From contig BFEA01000007.1 in the NCBI GenBank assembly GCA_003427395.1, positions 6,058,237 to 6,122,236 of the forward strand: DNA of 64,000 nucleotides, read 5' to 3'. The position numbers and the translations under genes were made by a program. Under the pieces are notes generated by a model. The model searched no databases. It was not told the origin of the DNA and saw only the letters and a list, made by a program, of their open reading frames with translations. This DNA is from Chara braunii. Taxonomy: Eukaryota > Streptophyta > Charophyceae > Charales > Characeae. The stretch's first letter is position 1, and each line of letters opens with the position of its first letter. Shown here piece by piece: positions 11,722 through 22,168 of this stretch.

Positions 11722-12000
11722 GTAAGTTCTCTCTGTCGAAAAGCCTTGCGAGTCATTTTTTGAAACTCACATACTGAACTTCTTTGCGGAAAACGTAATG
11801 CGTACGGGTATGAGAAACTACTATGCCATAAAAATATGCAGTCAGAGGCTGACCGCCCATGACTGACATACACAAAAAGACATTTACGCATGATGTCCAT
11901 ATCTCTCGCGTTTTCATTACCTTGTACTTAAACCGGCATTCGCGCTTGGAATGCTGTGTTCGGGTGTCTTCTTTTTCTTTTGTCCCTTATACAGGGCGAC

Positions 12001-12145
12001 GGCCTTGAGATATCACCTTTGAACTGACCGTCCGCAGGTAAATTCAGAGATATCACCTTTGAACTGACCGTCCATCGGAATTCGAACTCAGGTCAGACTC
12101 TGTGTTACAGCAGTTTATGGGTATAGCAACTGAGCTAGGACAGTT
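12001..12145 (-). mobile_element. tRNA-related SINE-like element
   Basis: Read on the minus strand, an A-box-like TAGCTCAGTTG (12127-12137) is followed about 40 nt later by a B-box-like GAGTTCGAATTCC (about 12075-12088). The 5' TGTCC can pair with GGACG after the B-box, as an acceptor stem would. The body then contains a 26-bp block repeated with a 40-bp period (12008-12033 and 12048-12073) and ends in TGATATCTCAAGGCC. The same GGCCTTGAGANNTCA end occurs at 13556 and 14151. Pol III promoter boxes plus a repeated body suggest a SINE. The tRNA fold is imperfect and no poly(A) or target duplication was seen. Confidence 0.45.
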
Positions 12146-13060
12146 GGTTGGATCTTTCACATGCGCGCACGCGCGCGTTTGTGCTTGTGCTTGTGCGTGA
12201 GCGCTTGCGTTTGCGTTTGTGCGGGTGTGTGTTTGCGGGTGCGGGATGTGTGTGGCAAACGAGTGCACACTCCTCCCGCTTTCCCTCTTGTTGGTCATCC
12301 CGTTTCCTCACCGTATTTTCCTGTATCAGTGTCACTTGTCGTTAGTCTCCCTCTGCCTCAACCTTGGCCATGTGCTATTCTGTTTCTCATGTGTTAGCTT
12401 TCGGAGATGTCAAGGGGAGCGAGGGGGAGGGCGGGGTGAGGAGAGAATCTATTCGCATCTTCCCGCGGGAAAGAGGTAACCAACGGGTACCGGTGTTGAT
12501 TATTATAAAGTGCCTTTGCGCTCTTGCCGCGGCATGCATTCTTGTTGCCATCCATGACTTTCTCTCTTCGTCTATCCCTTAAACCGGTTAATTGCGAAAT
12601 AGGATGTGCAACGATGCGTTGATGCCTGCAATGAACGACTCATCCCAATCCGTTGACGACATGTGCCCCCACCCTGCCAGAACACTCGTTCCCTCCGGCC
12701 CGCGAACCCCTCTTATAAACGGGCCGGCTGATTGCTCTGAGGGTCGGTGGGGCGGTTGTGGTCTGAGTGTGGTTGTGTGGCTCGAGCATGCTTGCCACGT
12801 TGCCGAGGCCTGATTGTATGCGGATTGCGGTCGGTTAGTCAGTTGGTCAGTTCGCTGCGACCCACGGAAAAGGCACCTGACATGTTACTTACGCGCCATG
12901 AATGTGCAACAGGCATGCTTTTGACATCGACTAACTTGAAAATGTGCCGCGGCGGCTTGCAGTCCTCCGGGTTTCTGGGAGTGAGCGATGGAACAGCAGT
13001 TGCCGTACGCGTATAATAAATGACAGCGCAGCAGCTGAGTGAACGTATAGTAAAATTTCG
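12146..13060. other. Unassigned sequence
   Basis: An alternating CGCG/GTGC tract lies near 12163-12240 and GC-rich patches follow. No gene or element could be supported. Confidence 0.5.
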
Positions 13061-13064
13061 TCTT

Positions 13065-13140
13065 CCCGTGCGCCAGCGCGGGCTCGAACCTCTCTCCATC
13101 ACCAGCACAACTATCTCACCTGCCAAAAGGTGGGACATTA
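13065..13140 (-). mobile_element. Possible second tRNA-like SINE head
   Basis: On the minus strand a good B-box, GGTTCGAGCCC (about 13079-13089), follows a weak A-box-like GGCAGGTGAGATAGTTG. The sequence after the B-box does not resemble the body of the 12001-12145 element. It may be an unrelated tRNA-derived head or chance. Confidence 0.3.
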
Positions 13141-13555
13141 CAGGCGCGCATTACTGGCACGCATTTGTCAAGAAAGCCCACGAATTTTTGAGTGCTTTCA
13201 TGCGGGATGGAATTCTAGGTAGGCCTAGGGGCGCACTCCGCTACACTTGCTGATGATGTGGTTTTCTGCAGCGGGACGCGTGTGCGTACGTGCGAGAGTA
13301 CAGTTTGGCACAGGTTTGTCGCCCTCTATGTGCATCTTTTCTTTTCCGTCGTTTTGCTGTTCGCATTCGGTATCTGGAAAGACTTGGCGTGCAAGCCTGC
13401 AAGGCGATTGCGGATTTCGGAAGTTCCACCGAAGGCCACGGCAGAGAGGACCTAGCCAACCGCGCTTCCAAGTACAGAGGGACTCACCAGTCGTCCTGTC
13501 GTTCCGATTCTTTTTTTTCCTGTTTCGCTTGTTTTTAAGATTTTAAATGGCTATG

Positions 13556-13594
13556 GCCTTGAGATCTCATCTTCCAGCCGACCAGCCCCAGGTA
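13556..13594 (-). repeat. SINE-like 3' end motif
   Basis: GGCCTTGAGATCTCATCTTC followed by GACCAGCCCCAGGTAAA matches, position by position, the terminal block of the element at 12001. A third copy begins at 14151. All three share orientation. Confidence 0.45.
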
Positions 13595-13596
13595 AA

Positions 13597-13675
13597 GGGC
13601 CTCGCTCCACTACTCACAAAATGTGCAAAACAAGAACGAGTCTTGTGCTAGAACATGGAAAGATACACCGCCTCG
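13597..13675. mobile_element. Partial copy of the 122-bp foldback MITE
   Basis: Starts with the same terminal GGGCCTCGCT and includes ATGTGCAAAAC and GCTAGAACATGGAAAGATAC, but lacks the right inverted repeat. It directly abuts the SINE-like motif on its left. Confidence 0.6.
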
Positions 13676-13914
13676 CAGTTATTATACTCATCTGATGTCA
13701 GTGACATCGGATCTCACTTCAGTGGGCTGATGCCGTTTTAGCCGGATTACCAAATGGGCCTCGTGAGCCGCCCCCAATAAGGCCGTGGAAACAAGGCGCT
13801 TTACTGTCGATGAACAAAAGATAACGATCAGAGCGAAGCACGTGCGAGAAGACAAGGGGGAAAAGAGAAGGCAGAGAGGGAAAGGAATATTTTGCGGTGA
13901 TATTTTCACACTGT

Positions 13915-14036
13915 GGGCCTCGCTGCACTACTCTCGAAATGTGCAAAACGAGAGTGAATCTTCCGCTAGAACATGGAAAGATACACGGCCATGATTTTTG
14001 TCTTTTGTGCATTTCAAGAGTAGTGCAGCGAGGCCC
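13915..14036. mobile_element. Complete 122-bp foldback MITE with 3-bp target duplication
   Basis: The left arm from 13915 (GGGCCTCGCTGCACTACTCT, extending through ATGTGCAAAA) is mirrored by the right arm ending at 14036, about 32 of 34 positions pairing. TGT flanks both ends (13912-13914, 14037-14039), a likely 3-bp target duplication. A 3-bp duplication with long terminal inverted repeats is typical of PIF/Harbinger- or CACTA-type elements, but there is too little sequence to assign a superfamily. It has no coding capacity and would depend on a transposase elsewhere. Confidence 0.75.
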
Positions 14037-14150
14037 TGTCTTCGGCGAAATTCGTTTGAGCGACAATCGCGCCTTTCATTGACAAATTGTCGCATTCACG
14101 CACTCCATTACGTAGCCTCACGGTTTGCGCCGCCTCCTTGCGTGGCGCCG

Positions 14151-14228
14151 GCCTTGAGACATCATTGCCGAGCGCACCAGGCATAAGTTATTATTTGATG
14201 TCACCAGGCATAAGTTATTATTTGATGT
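14151..14228. repeat. SINE-like end motif followed by a 27-bp perfect tandem pair
   Basis: GGCCTTGAGACATCATT marks a third copy of the SINE-like end. CACCAGGCATAAGTTATTAT and seven further bases are then repeated exactly at 14175 and 14202. Confidence 0.7.
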
Positions 14229-14404
14229 CGACCATCTAGTTCCGTCTGGTCGCGAACATAAGGTTGCATTTTCACATTTCACGGTTGCACCGACTAATGG
14301 CATACTCACACGGCGACCCCAAATCCGCAAAATATGCGGATCTGGGGGGGGGAGGATGAACATCATGCAGAGGAGAGCCTGACACGAGTAGCTCCTGCAT
14401 TTTT

Positions 14405-14405
<1 letters not shown>

Positions 14406-14459
<54 letters not shown>

Positions 14460-14460
14460 A
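14406..14460. repeat. (ATT)n microsatellite, probable element tail
   Basis: About 18 AAT/ATT units. On the minus strand it directly follows the dispersed repeat at 14461-14790, so it may be that element's trinucleotide 3' tail, as in some LINEs and SINEs. Confidence 0.8.
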
Positions 14461-14790
14461 AGGGGGCCCTTTTCAGGCTTCCATTATGCTCAAATAACCA
14501 TGAGGCCGGGAATCCCTCAACAATCAACCCGGAAAAGAAAGGTCTGGGAGCATTACCCAGTTTCGCTTCAGGCATTGGGAAAATCCTTCTAGGAACAGAA
14601 TGGCCAAATCTAGACCGATGTCCTGAAATTCCACAACCCTGGGGCCTGGACCCACTAGCAAGGTATTCTACCACGCCGTTCAGGATTTCGATCACGTGTG
14701 GCATCGAGTGACTCAGTACAGCCGTCGAATAGATCGGATCTCGACGGCCTGGTAGTTTCCGAGCGGGGACTGTAAAGATGCCCACCTCCC
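14461..14790 (-). mobile_element. Dispersed non-LTR-type repeat ending in a trinucleotide tail
   Basis: The minus strand has an open frame containing EYLASGSRPQG. A related segment in the opposite orientation at about 15262-15320 encodes LEYFASGSRPLG and shares GCTAGTGGGTCCAGGCCCC before an A-run. Two copies of one short coding-like block, each next to A- or ATT-rich tails, suggest the 3' end of a non-LTR element. The family is not identified. Confidence 0.4.
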
Positions 14791-15639
14791 GTCCAATGAG
14801 ATGCGTCGAAAAAAGAAAAAAAAAACAGAAGTTGGGCTAACTTGGACATGATAGCTCGTGGCTTTGCGTGGGCGGGAAGTCAGGATTTTATGGGCTCTAA
14901 AGGGGGGGGGTTGATTTCCAGACTTGGTTTTTCCTTTTTTTTGGCTCTGAGAAATAGAACTTGAAATGTGAAATTCGAATATTGTGGTGCATCTGTCGGA
15001 TGGCCTGCTAAAGGCATCATGAGATACATTGCGAGGAATGTATCCCAATACCCGTTACTTGTTCATCCTCGTGAATGTGTTTGTGGACACATTTTATGGC
15101 CACGGTACATCACTATGAAGACTTACGTGACGGAGATCGTACCAACCCATGAATTCAGGTGCATAGCTGTTCTTCATAGTTTTATGTGCTATTTCAATTC
15201 ATTTTAAATCAGAAAACGATCCATTCATGCAAATAAAAAATCACTTTGTATTTTCCAAAAAACCATAAAACTGTGTCACACGTCCTAGAATACTTCGCTA
15301 GTGGGTCCAGGCCCCTGGGAAAAAAAAGGGAAAAACAAACAACAAGCATCAATGCCACCAAGGCCTGCAAAGCCACACAAGTCTACAAAAGAAAAAAGAA
15401 AAAAAGGAAAGGAGAAAAAAAGAAAAAAAGAAAGAAGAGAAAAAAAAACAAGACGCACCAACCACCCACAAAACAAAACCCACCTCTCCCCCCCATTCTA
15501 GCCTCCTCTCCAATTAACTACCCCACTCCTACTCCAACCAAGGCTTCTACTGCTATTCTACTAGTTTCGTACTTCACTTCAAACACTCATTATATCTCAC
15601 TCTACCACACCAACTAGCAATCCTCCCTAACTACATACC
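14791..15639. other. Repeat debris and A-rich sequence
   Basis: Contains the related GGGTCCAGGCCCC copy near 15300, a long A/G-rich tract at 15316-15450 and C/T-rich sequence to about 15620. No gene supported. Confidence 0.5.
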
Positions 15640-16436
15640 ACCTAAAGCGGTGGTGGGTAACTCCGCTCGAGATACCACTACCTGTTTCATCCGTCACTCC
15701 CTCCTTCCTAAACCCATCTGCCTGTCCACTGCGACCCAACCATCAACCGAGCGGATAGGTTGTTCCTTCTGACAGATTTAAAAATATAGCCACTCCTTCA
15801 GTACCAACTTGCCTTCCTCCGAACCAAAGACAAGCAGCCATACTGTGGCTACTGTCAATGGTTGCCACCCCATCAGCAGTATATCTAGTAGAGCATGGAA
15901 TGAAGATTGAGATGACATGTCAGCCATGCCAATGGGCATTTGAATCAACAGTACATCTGTGGTGGGGCTGCCCAGCATAGACACAAATCTGGAAGTGGTG
16001 GACCAGTAAATGGAATCAACTATCGAATGCAGCTGTACCATGGGACAAAATCTGGACCTTGCTAGGCGGAGTACCAGACGGAATACCGTTGATGGAAGGT
16101 TGGGGCTACGTGGCCCAAGTCTCAAGGGCTGTAATCTGTGCAACGATATGGCAGAGCAGGAATGACCGAGTGTTTAAACATGAAGACTGGACAAACAAAC
16201 AGTTACGAGCAACAGCGCAACAAGGCATCAGACAGCCAGTGCTAGCAGACTGGAGAAGAAAGGTAACGAAGGCAGACAGCACAGCAAGAGGGATCGTTTG
16301 GTTCAAGAAGACATGGTGCTGCAATGGCACCTTTACCTCCATTTCGGAGGAAGACAAGTTGGTACTGAAGGAGTGGCTCCTGCATTTTAAACCACCAGTA
16401 CCTCGCCCAGCTGTAAACAAAAGTAGCCGTCATTAA
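15640..16436 (+). pseudogene. LINE C-terminal fragment with zinc-binding RT-associated domain
   Basis: This is the C-terminal part of a plant-type non-LTR retrotransposon ORF2, downstream of the reverse transcriptase. A CCHC cluster (CQPC, then HLWWGC; about 15920-15975) matches the zinc-binding domain of plant LINE reverse transcriptases. It is followed by an in-frame TAG and then by a typical tail with VICATIWQSRNDRVFKHEDW, open from 16059 to the stop at 16436. The endonuclease and RT are absent, so this is a truncated, dead copy. Orientation is opposite to LINEs E and F, and its sequence is clearly different from theirs, so it represents another family. Confidence 0.75.
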
Positions 16437-16749
16437 CGCGCCGCCACTTTCGGGGGTCGGGGAGACCAATGCCCGGTCGCTGCAATTTTCTGAAAAAACA
16501 AAATTCGCAAAATTAGAAAATAACAAACCATTTTCCACGATTCAAATTTCCCATAAAACCATGGTGTCGGGTGGGCCTAAAATGTTTTCGTTACCGGTAC
16601 CCCTATGTGACACCCGCGGCCTAGGCCGTGGGCATTTTGGCCGCTGCGGCCGAGATTCTCGGCTGCGGCCGTGGCCGATGAGGCCCAGTCCGCGGCCTGT
16701 TTTTTCAATATTTCTCCCCCCCCCAAAAAAAAATACGTAAAAAAAAAAA
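16437..16749. other. GC-rich palindromic sequence at the edge of an assembly gap
   Basis: From about 16605 to 16710 the sequence is packed with GGCC and carries a perfect palindrome, GCCGAGATTCTCGGC, inside a longer imperfect inverted repeat. It ends in C- and A-runs directly before the gap. It resembles the GC-rich interior of the hAT-type MITEs found later, but its ends cannot be seen. Confidence 0.4.
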
Positions 16750-17550
16750 NNNNNNNNNNNNNNNNNNNNNNNNNNNNNNNNNNNNNNNNNNNNNNNNNNN
16801 NNNNNNNNNNNNNNNNNNNNNNNNNNNNNNNNNNNNNNNNNNNNNNNNNNNNNNNNNNNNNNNNNNNNNNNNNNNNNNNNNNNNNNNNNNNNNNNNNNNN
16901 NNNNNNNNNNNNNNNNNNNNNNNNNNNNNNNNNNNNNNNNNNNNNNNNNNNNNNNNNNNNNNNNNNNNNNNNNNNNNNNNNNNNNNNNNNNNNNNNNNNN
17001 NNNNNNNNNNNNNNNNNNNNNNNNNNNNNNNNNNNNNNNNNNNNNNNNNNNNNNNNNNNNNNNNNNNNNNNNNNNNNNNNNNNNNNNNNNNNNNNNNNNN
17101 NNNNNNNNNNNNNNNNNNNNNNNNNNNNNNNNNNNNNNNNNNNNNNNNNNNNNNNNNNNNNNNNNNNNNNNNNNNNNNNNNNNNNNNNNNNNNNNNNNNN
17201 NNNNNNNNNNNNNNNNNNNNNNNNNNNNNNNNNNNNNNNNNNNNNNNNNNNNNNNNNNNNNNNNNNNNNNNNNNNNNNNNNNNNNNNNNNNNNNNNNNNN
17301 NNNNNNNNNNNNNNNNNNNNNNNNNNNNNNNNNNNNNNNNNNNNNNNNNNNNNNNNNNNNNNNNNNNNNNNNNNNNNNNNNNNNNNNNNNNNNNNNNNNN
17401 NNNNNNNNNNNNNNNNNNNNNNNNNNNNNNNNNNNNNNNNNNNNNNNNNNNNNNNNNNNNNNNNNNNNNNNNNNNNNNNNNNNNNNNNNNNNNNNNNNNN
17501 NNNNNNNNNNNNNNNNNNNNNNNNNNNNNNNNNNNNNNNNNNNNNNNNNN
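16750..17550. other. Assembly gap (801 N)
   Basis: Undetermined bases. The left edge is a poly(A) run and the right edge a GA microsatellite, so the gap probably reflects assembly failure in low-complexity or palindromic DNA. Confidence 1.
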
Positions 17551-18078
17551 GAGAGAGAGAGTGATACATGCCTAGTTGGGCAATGTATGTACAGCCAAGG
17601 ATCCGCAATGTGATGAAGAGGACTGAATGGACAATGCATTGTTAGTGAAACATCAACAGGCAATGTACACCCTGATACATACAAAACGGCACAAAATAGC
17701 GCAGTGGAAGACTTTGAGATAAGTCCTGACCTGACCGGGACTGACGTGACACCCCATCACTCATCACACTTGTGAGAGAGGAGGGACCACGCACAGAGAA
17801 GAAAGGTCCCTCCTTTGCTCACACACACACACACACACACATGTGGGGAGATACCACAGATGAGAGATGGGGGGAGATGAGAGACGACGATGGATGTGAG
17901 GGAGAAGACCAAGATCGCAATAGCGAAGTCCAAAAATAGTCCCTTGCCGAGGTCCAATCAATGTCTGCCTCAAGAATGTCGAATCAGATCCTGGGCCTTC
18001 TGCCCATTGTAGCCTTTGCCTGTAATCCCTCTCAGTCTCGTATCTGAAGAAGAAAATGAAGAAGAACGAGGGGGGCGG
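17551..18078. other. Unassigned sequence with short (GA)n and (CA)n tracts
   Basis: (GA)n borders the gap and (CA)n lies at about 17820-17841. The segment 17590-17690 resembles the CAGCAGGCAATATACATGCA repeats near 27020-27110. No gene supported. Confidence 0.5.
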
Positions 18079-18290
18079 AGGAAGGAGGGGAGAGGGAGAC
18101 GAGATGGAGGGCGAGAAGGAAGAACAAGATGTCGCCCTCCTCGCTGCCTCACCTGCAGGTAACTGCCTTCGTACTGAGCGAGATGAAGGAGGAGGACAGA
18201 GGAAGGAGGAGAGAGGGAGACAAGATGGAGGGCGAGAAGGAAGAAGAAGATGTCGCCCTCCTCGCTGCCTTACCTGCAGGTAACTGCTGT
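18079..18290. repeat. 121-bp tandem duplication, purine-rich
   Basis: Two copies, period 121, each containing GATGGAGGGCGAGAAGGAAG and ending in CACCTGCAGGTAACTGC or CTTACCTGCAGGTAACTGC. The period is not a multiple of three. The repeated CAG|GTAACT looks like a splice donor, but no matching gene is evident. Confidence 0.8.
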
Positions 18291-18839
18291 CGAATTGACC
18301 GTCGTGGTCATCCTGTGCAGGTACCGCACGGAGCCCCGGCTATGGTGCCAGGTAAGTTCGCCACTACAGGCATGGCCTCCGCCACTCTCTCCCTCCTATG
18401 CCTCTCCTTCCCAGCTTTGCATCGCAGCGCCAAAACAGCGCAGCCTCCAACCAGCAGCATGTCGCTCAAGAAGTGCGCTACCCGGACTGTTCCCAGCCCA
18501 GCCTCAGCCCAGCTATAAGTAGCGCTGGGCCTGCTGGGCATCCTCAGGTACTGGCCTCAAAACGGCCTACTTGGTATGGGCCCCTACTGGGTATCCAGAC
18601 CGCGCTGGTGATGCAGCGAGGCGCCACAACGTGCCTGCGCTCAAAAAGGTCTCGTCCCTGTGTACCTGGGGCCTGTAAGTCTGAAACAACATCTGCACAG
18701 ACAAGAATAAGACAGCATGTAAGTAATAACTAAATAAATAAATAACTGAGTGCTGCCTCAGGCCAGGGCGTGTGCTGGATGGCATGCGGCCTGGGGCCCC
18801 TCATCAATCGTCAGGCCTTGAATGGGGCCCATGTGCTCC
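18291..18839. other. Unassigned sequence, possibly a degraded gene or LTR part
   Basis: GC-rich, with scattered donor-like CAGGTAAG and CAGCAGCATGTCGC. The latter phrase and nearby composition recur near 52700-52740, suggesting a dispersed repeat. Poly-AATA lies at 18732-18747. No function assigned. Confidence 0.35.
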
Positions 18840-20139
18840 TTATGAAATTAAGCCGGGTCGGGGCGGAAGTTGACGATCTGAAGGCGGAACGTGGATGTGA
18901 GTGCGACGTGGAGCTGAAGATGTCGGCTTGCCTTGCAACTTGCGTTCGTAGCGTGGGAGAACATCCAAAGCTGTTGCTTGAAGTTCCACGCGGGTCAACC
19001 AACGAACAGCTTTATGGGTGCAGTACACAAAATGTACTAAGTACTCGACCGGATGCCAGTCCACGCCATCGTGTTGTTTGAGGACGACACCAATGCCATA
19101 GCCGGACGCATCAGTAGTGACTTGCGTTGGCAACAACGGGTCGTAGATACGCAAGACCTCCGCGGATAGTAACGGGGCTTTGAGGGCTAAAAATGATTCT
19201 TGCGCATCCTCTCCGGAGTCGAACGACCGATCCTCACATTGAAGCTTGGTTAAGTGGGCCGCAATCTTTGAGTATCCCTTGATAAAACGTTGGTAGTAGC
19301 CGACAAGGCCAAAAAATGAATGGACATCGGTGACGGTCCGCAGCTCCGGCCACTCTTGGATGGCTTGAATCTTGTTCGACAATGGACCGATGCCCTTCGG
19401 TGTGACAAAATGGCCCAAGTATTCCAGCTCTAGCCGGACAAATTCACACTTGTCACGGTTGGCTTTGTACTTGGCGCGACGGAGCGTCGTCGACACTCGT
19501 CGAAGGTGCTGAAGATGATCCTCCAAGGTCCGGTTATAGACGAGGATGTTGTCTAAGTAGGCCAGCACGAACCGGTCCAACATCTCATGAAGCTCGTTGG
19601 TCATCGCCGCTTGAAAGATCGCCGGGGCATTTGTGAGGCCAAAAGGCATGACCACCCACTTGAACTGCCCGTACCATGTCTTGAACGCGGATTTATAGCA
19701 ATGTTTTGGGCGTATCGAAATTTGATGATAGCCCGACTTCAAGTCCAACTTGGAAAAATACTTTGCGTCGCCCAATCGCTCAAGGAGATCGTCAATACGA
19801 GGAAGAGGCCCCACATTCTTGACGGTTTGCTCGTTGAGCTTGCGGTAATCGATGCACAATCGTAGATCCTTGGTTCTTCTTTCGTACAAAGAGAACTGGC
19901 GTGCCATATGATGAGCTACTAAGGTGGATCTAACCCTTGTCCAACAAGTCATCGAGTTGTGCGTGGATGATCGTAAGCTCCTCGTCGCTCATCCGATAAA
20001 TGCAACCTTTAGGTGGCACGGTACCGGCCTCGAGAATAATCTCGTGAGAGATCGGTCGATCCGACACGACACCTGTAGGTGACTCGAAGATGTCGGCGAA
20101 CTTGTCAAGCAACCGCACCACATGGGGGTCTGAAGACAA
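18840..20139 (-). pseudogene. Gypsy 1 reverse transcriptase and partial RNase H, active site altered
   Basis: The first segment (19930-20139) is the N-terminal RT lead-in (DKFADIFESP, YRMSDEELTIIHAQLDDLLD). After frame changes near 19940 the main segment has LCIDYRKLNEQTVKN, FSKLDLKSGYHQI (motif A, Asp retained), MPFGLTNAPAIFQ (motif B) and AYLDNILVY in place of the usual YxDD (motif C). The second metal-binding Asp of motif C is therefore Asn (about 19545-19570), which should abolish polymerase activity. TTDASGYGIGVVL begins RNase H; the homology is lost soon after VEYL. Frame and catalytic damage together mark it as dead. Confidence 0.9.
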
Positions 20140-20205
20140 GTCCGTGGGTGAAGAGTCGGCTACCGCGACTGTTCGCAGGAAACATAGGTCTATCTTGTTG
20201 GGCTG

Positions 20206-20728
20206 CTAGTAAGCACAAGTAGTTCGAAACGACTTGGCCGTCACCACTTGGCACTGGATCGAAGGGTGCGGAAGAGGAATAGTACACAACATTTTGGCAT
20301 CAAAGGCATTGTGGACGGTAAAAGTCTGTCCATGGAAGTTGACCGTGCGATCCGCACTTGCAAGCCAAGTGATTCCCAAAATGATATCGAAGTTTATGTC
20401 CAAAATGTCGAACGTCACCTATTCACATGCATGAGGTGCGAAGTACATCGGGCAGCCTCGATGAAGCGGTCGGAATTTGCTGGGTCTTTCCGTTCGCCAA
20501 CTTGATCGTTGTTGGGTTTGCTTTCCTCCGAACTTGTGCGCCAAGGCGAGCCCTTTGCATAAAGGCTTGGCTCATGAAATTGCGAGTCGAGCCGCTATCC
20601 AACGAAGCGCTGCAGGATGCTTGCCCAACTTGGATGCAGACATAGAGGAGCGGTGCGTTGTTGTCATCGTACCGCAGCGTGCGAAACTCATGGGCCACCT
20701 TGGTAACATATGCAAGGATGTCCCCCAC
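20206..20728 (-). pseudogene. Gypsy 1 aspartic protease
   Basis: Two adjoining frames make up a retropepsin-like domain. The first (20423-20728) carries SASLDSGSTRNFMSQ, with the catalytic Asp in DSG. The second (20206-20418) carries FDIILGITWLASAD, equivalent to the hydrophobic-Leu-Gly motif of the family's second half. They are separated by a frame change at about 20420. The protease would cleave the gag-pol polyprotein in virus-like particles. Both signature motifs survive, but not in one frame. Confidence 0.8.
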
Positions 20729-20776
20729 CGCAGTTTTGTCATCCGTTGGCGAAGTTGGTGGTGCATAGAAGGATAA

Positions 20777-21631
20777 CTATGTGTGAAGATGAGCGCATAG
20801 TGTTGTGCATTGCGGTCCCAACAAGCTGCCCGTGGGCGGGAGAGGAAGCCATGCGAAATCCTTGGATGTGAGCGGGTCCAATACCTCTATGTTGAACTCA
20901 CGAGGCGAATCCCGTGAAGAACTGCTGGAAGACGATAAGTCGCCGTTGTTGGATGGAGAAGATACCGCACACACGTCTTGTCCTTGAGCATGAGTACCCA
21001 GCGTAGGAACGAGCCGGGCAGCATAGTCCTCAAAATAAGATAATATGGGAGGTATTGACTTTTGCGTGTGCCTTGGAACGAAGGGCGGTCGCATGCGTAG
21101 CAACAAGTTTCGAAGGCGTCGAGAGTGTCGTTGACTCACTCTCGGCGGTGCTCCCTTTCTCGACTGTTTGCCCTTTGGCTTCAAAGGACAGCCCACTGCT
21201 TCGTGGAGATCACCGTTACACCATAAACAATAGGGGAATCTCGTGCGTAGCTTGTATACGTGCTCCGAGAGACCATAGTGGGTCCATGCATCATGCGCTG
21301 GTGCGCCAGGCCCGGGGTTTGACGTCGTGTTTGTTTTCGATTTGCCGCGTCCTCGGCCTTTGCCGGGGCGGCCACCATCCCGGGCGGTTGCGAGTCTGTC
21401 CCCTTCATTGGTGGACACTGCCTCGCTTGAAGGGTCGGTCGGCATTGCCGCAGCGACCACGGCCACCTTCGGCCGATGCTGTTCTCTGGTTGGGCCTGCT
21501 GCAGACGAATGGGGAAGGTTCTTGGCCTCCATGTTCGTGACAGTAATCTGCGCGGCCTTGTCGAAGTGCTCCGCTGTTGTCGTGAGAGTCTTCGCAACAT
21601 GAGTCAATGCATTGGATAGTGTCGGACACAA
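20777..21631 (-). pseudogene. Gypsy 1 gag C-terminus with CCHC zinc knuckle
   Basis: A 284-residue open segment. After a Gly/Lys/Arg-rich basic stretch (about residues 86-100) it has a canonical nucleocapsid knuckle, C135-x2-C138-x4-H143-x4-C148 (CLWCNGDLHEAVGC), which in this family binds the RNA genome. A Ser run (about residues 229-235) and a linker to protease follow. The knuckle is intact, so damage to the element is mainly frameshifts elsewhere. Confidence 0.8.
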
Positions 21632-21643
21632 CCTCGTAATGAA

Positions 21644-22168
21644 CTAGTGTTTGATGGCCATAAAGCCCATCGGTACGCCCGACTTTGATGCCAAGCGTTG
21701 GAACTGGGCAATCCAATCGCCGCTCGGCAGCGTGCCTTGTTGGAAAGTCAGCAACTTGTCCATTACCTTGATTTCCGGTCGCTCTATTTGTAAACGTTTA
21801 TGCCACGCCGCCTTCAGATCATCCCGACTGATCTTGGTATACAAGTCGGCAGCCACCACCCCGTACTTGGACAAGAGATTGTCCAATCTCGCTTGGCACG
21901 CGCCCCTCGATCGGGAGTACAAATACGCGTGTTTCATCTCCTCACTGGTGTGGTGGAGCTGAAACTTTAGTTCGAACATGCGGAACCACAAAATTTGGTC
22001 CGTCTTCATAGAGTCGCAGAAAATCTCTTGACCATCCAACTTCGGAGTCGTTTTGCGTGGTGACATTCTCGAGTTAGCAGCGGCAGCGCAGATCCGCTGC
22101 TGAAGTTGTCGAGTCGCGGTTTGCTGTAGCTGCGTGCCGTTCTTGAGTACTCCGACGTCGACTTCCAA
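21644..22168 (-). pseudogene. Gypsy 1 gag, capsid-like core
   Basis: A 174-residue segment with the features of retrotransposon gag: DGQEIFCDSMKTDQILWF near the start, then KFQLHHTSEEMKHAYLYSR, and DWIAQFQRLASKSGV close to the end. It ends in a stop at about 21644, shortly before the next segment opens in a new frame. Together with the flanking segments it would make one gag polyprotein. The true upstream start lies in the N-terminal segment, and the first Met here is not a real start. Confidence 0.75.

Larger units (their letters stand above)
9907..12000. other. Unassigned sequence with (CT)n and one exon candidate
   Basis: Holds the (CT)n tract at 10438-10521 and the exon candidate at 11489-11721. 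A minus-strand open stretch at 10556-10765 has a balanced amino-acid composition but no splice or homology support. A near-direct repeat of GGTGTTTGTCGGATTGTTGG lies at about 11180-11200 and 11219-11238. Confidence 0.45.

Noticed and set aside
16542-17684. Long frames spanning the N gap
   Set aside because: They are open only because undetermined bases contain no stops.
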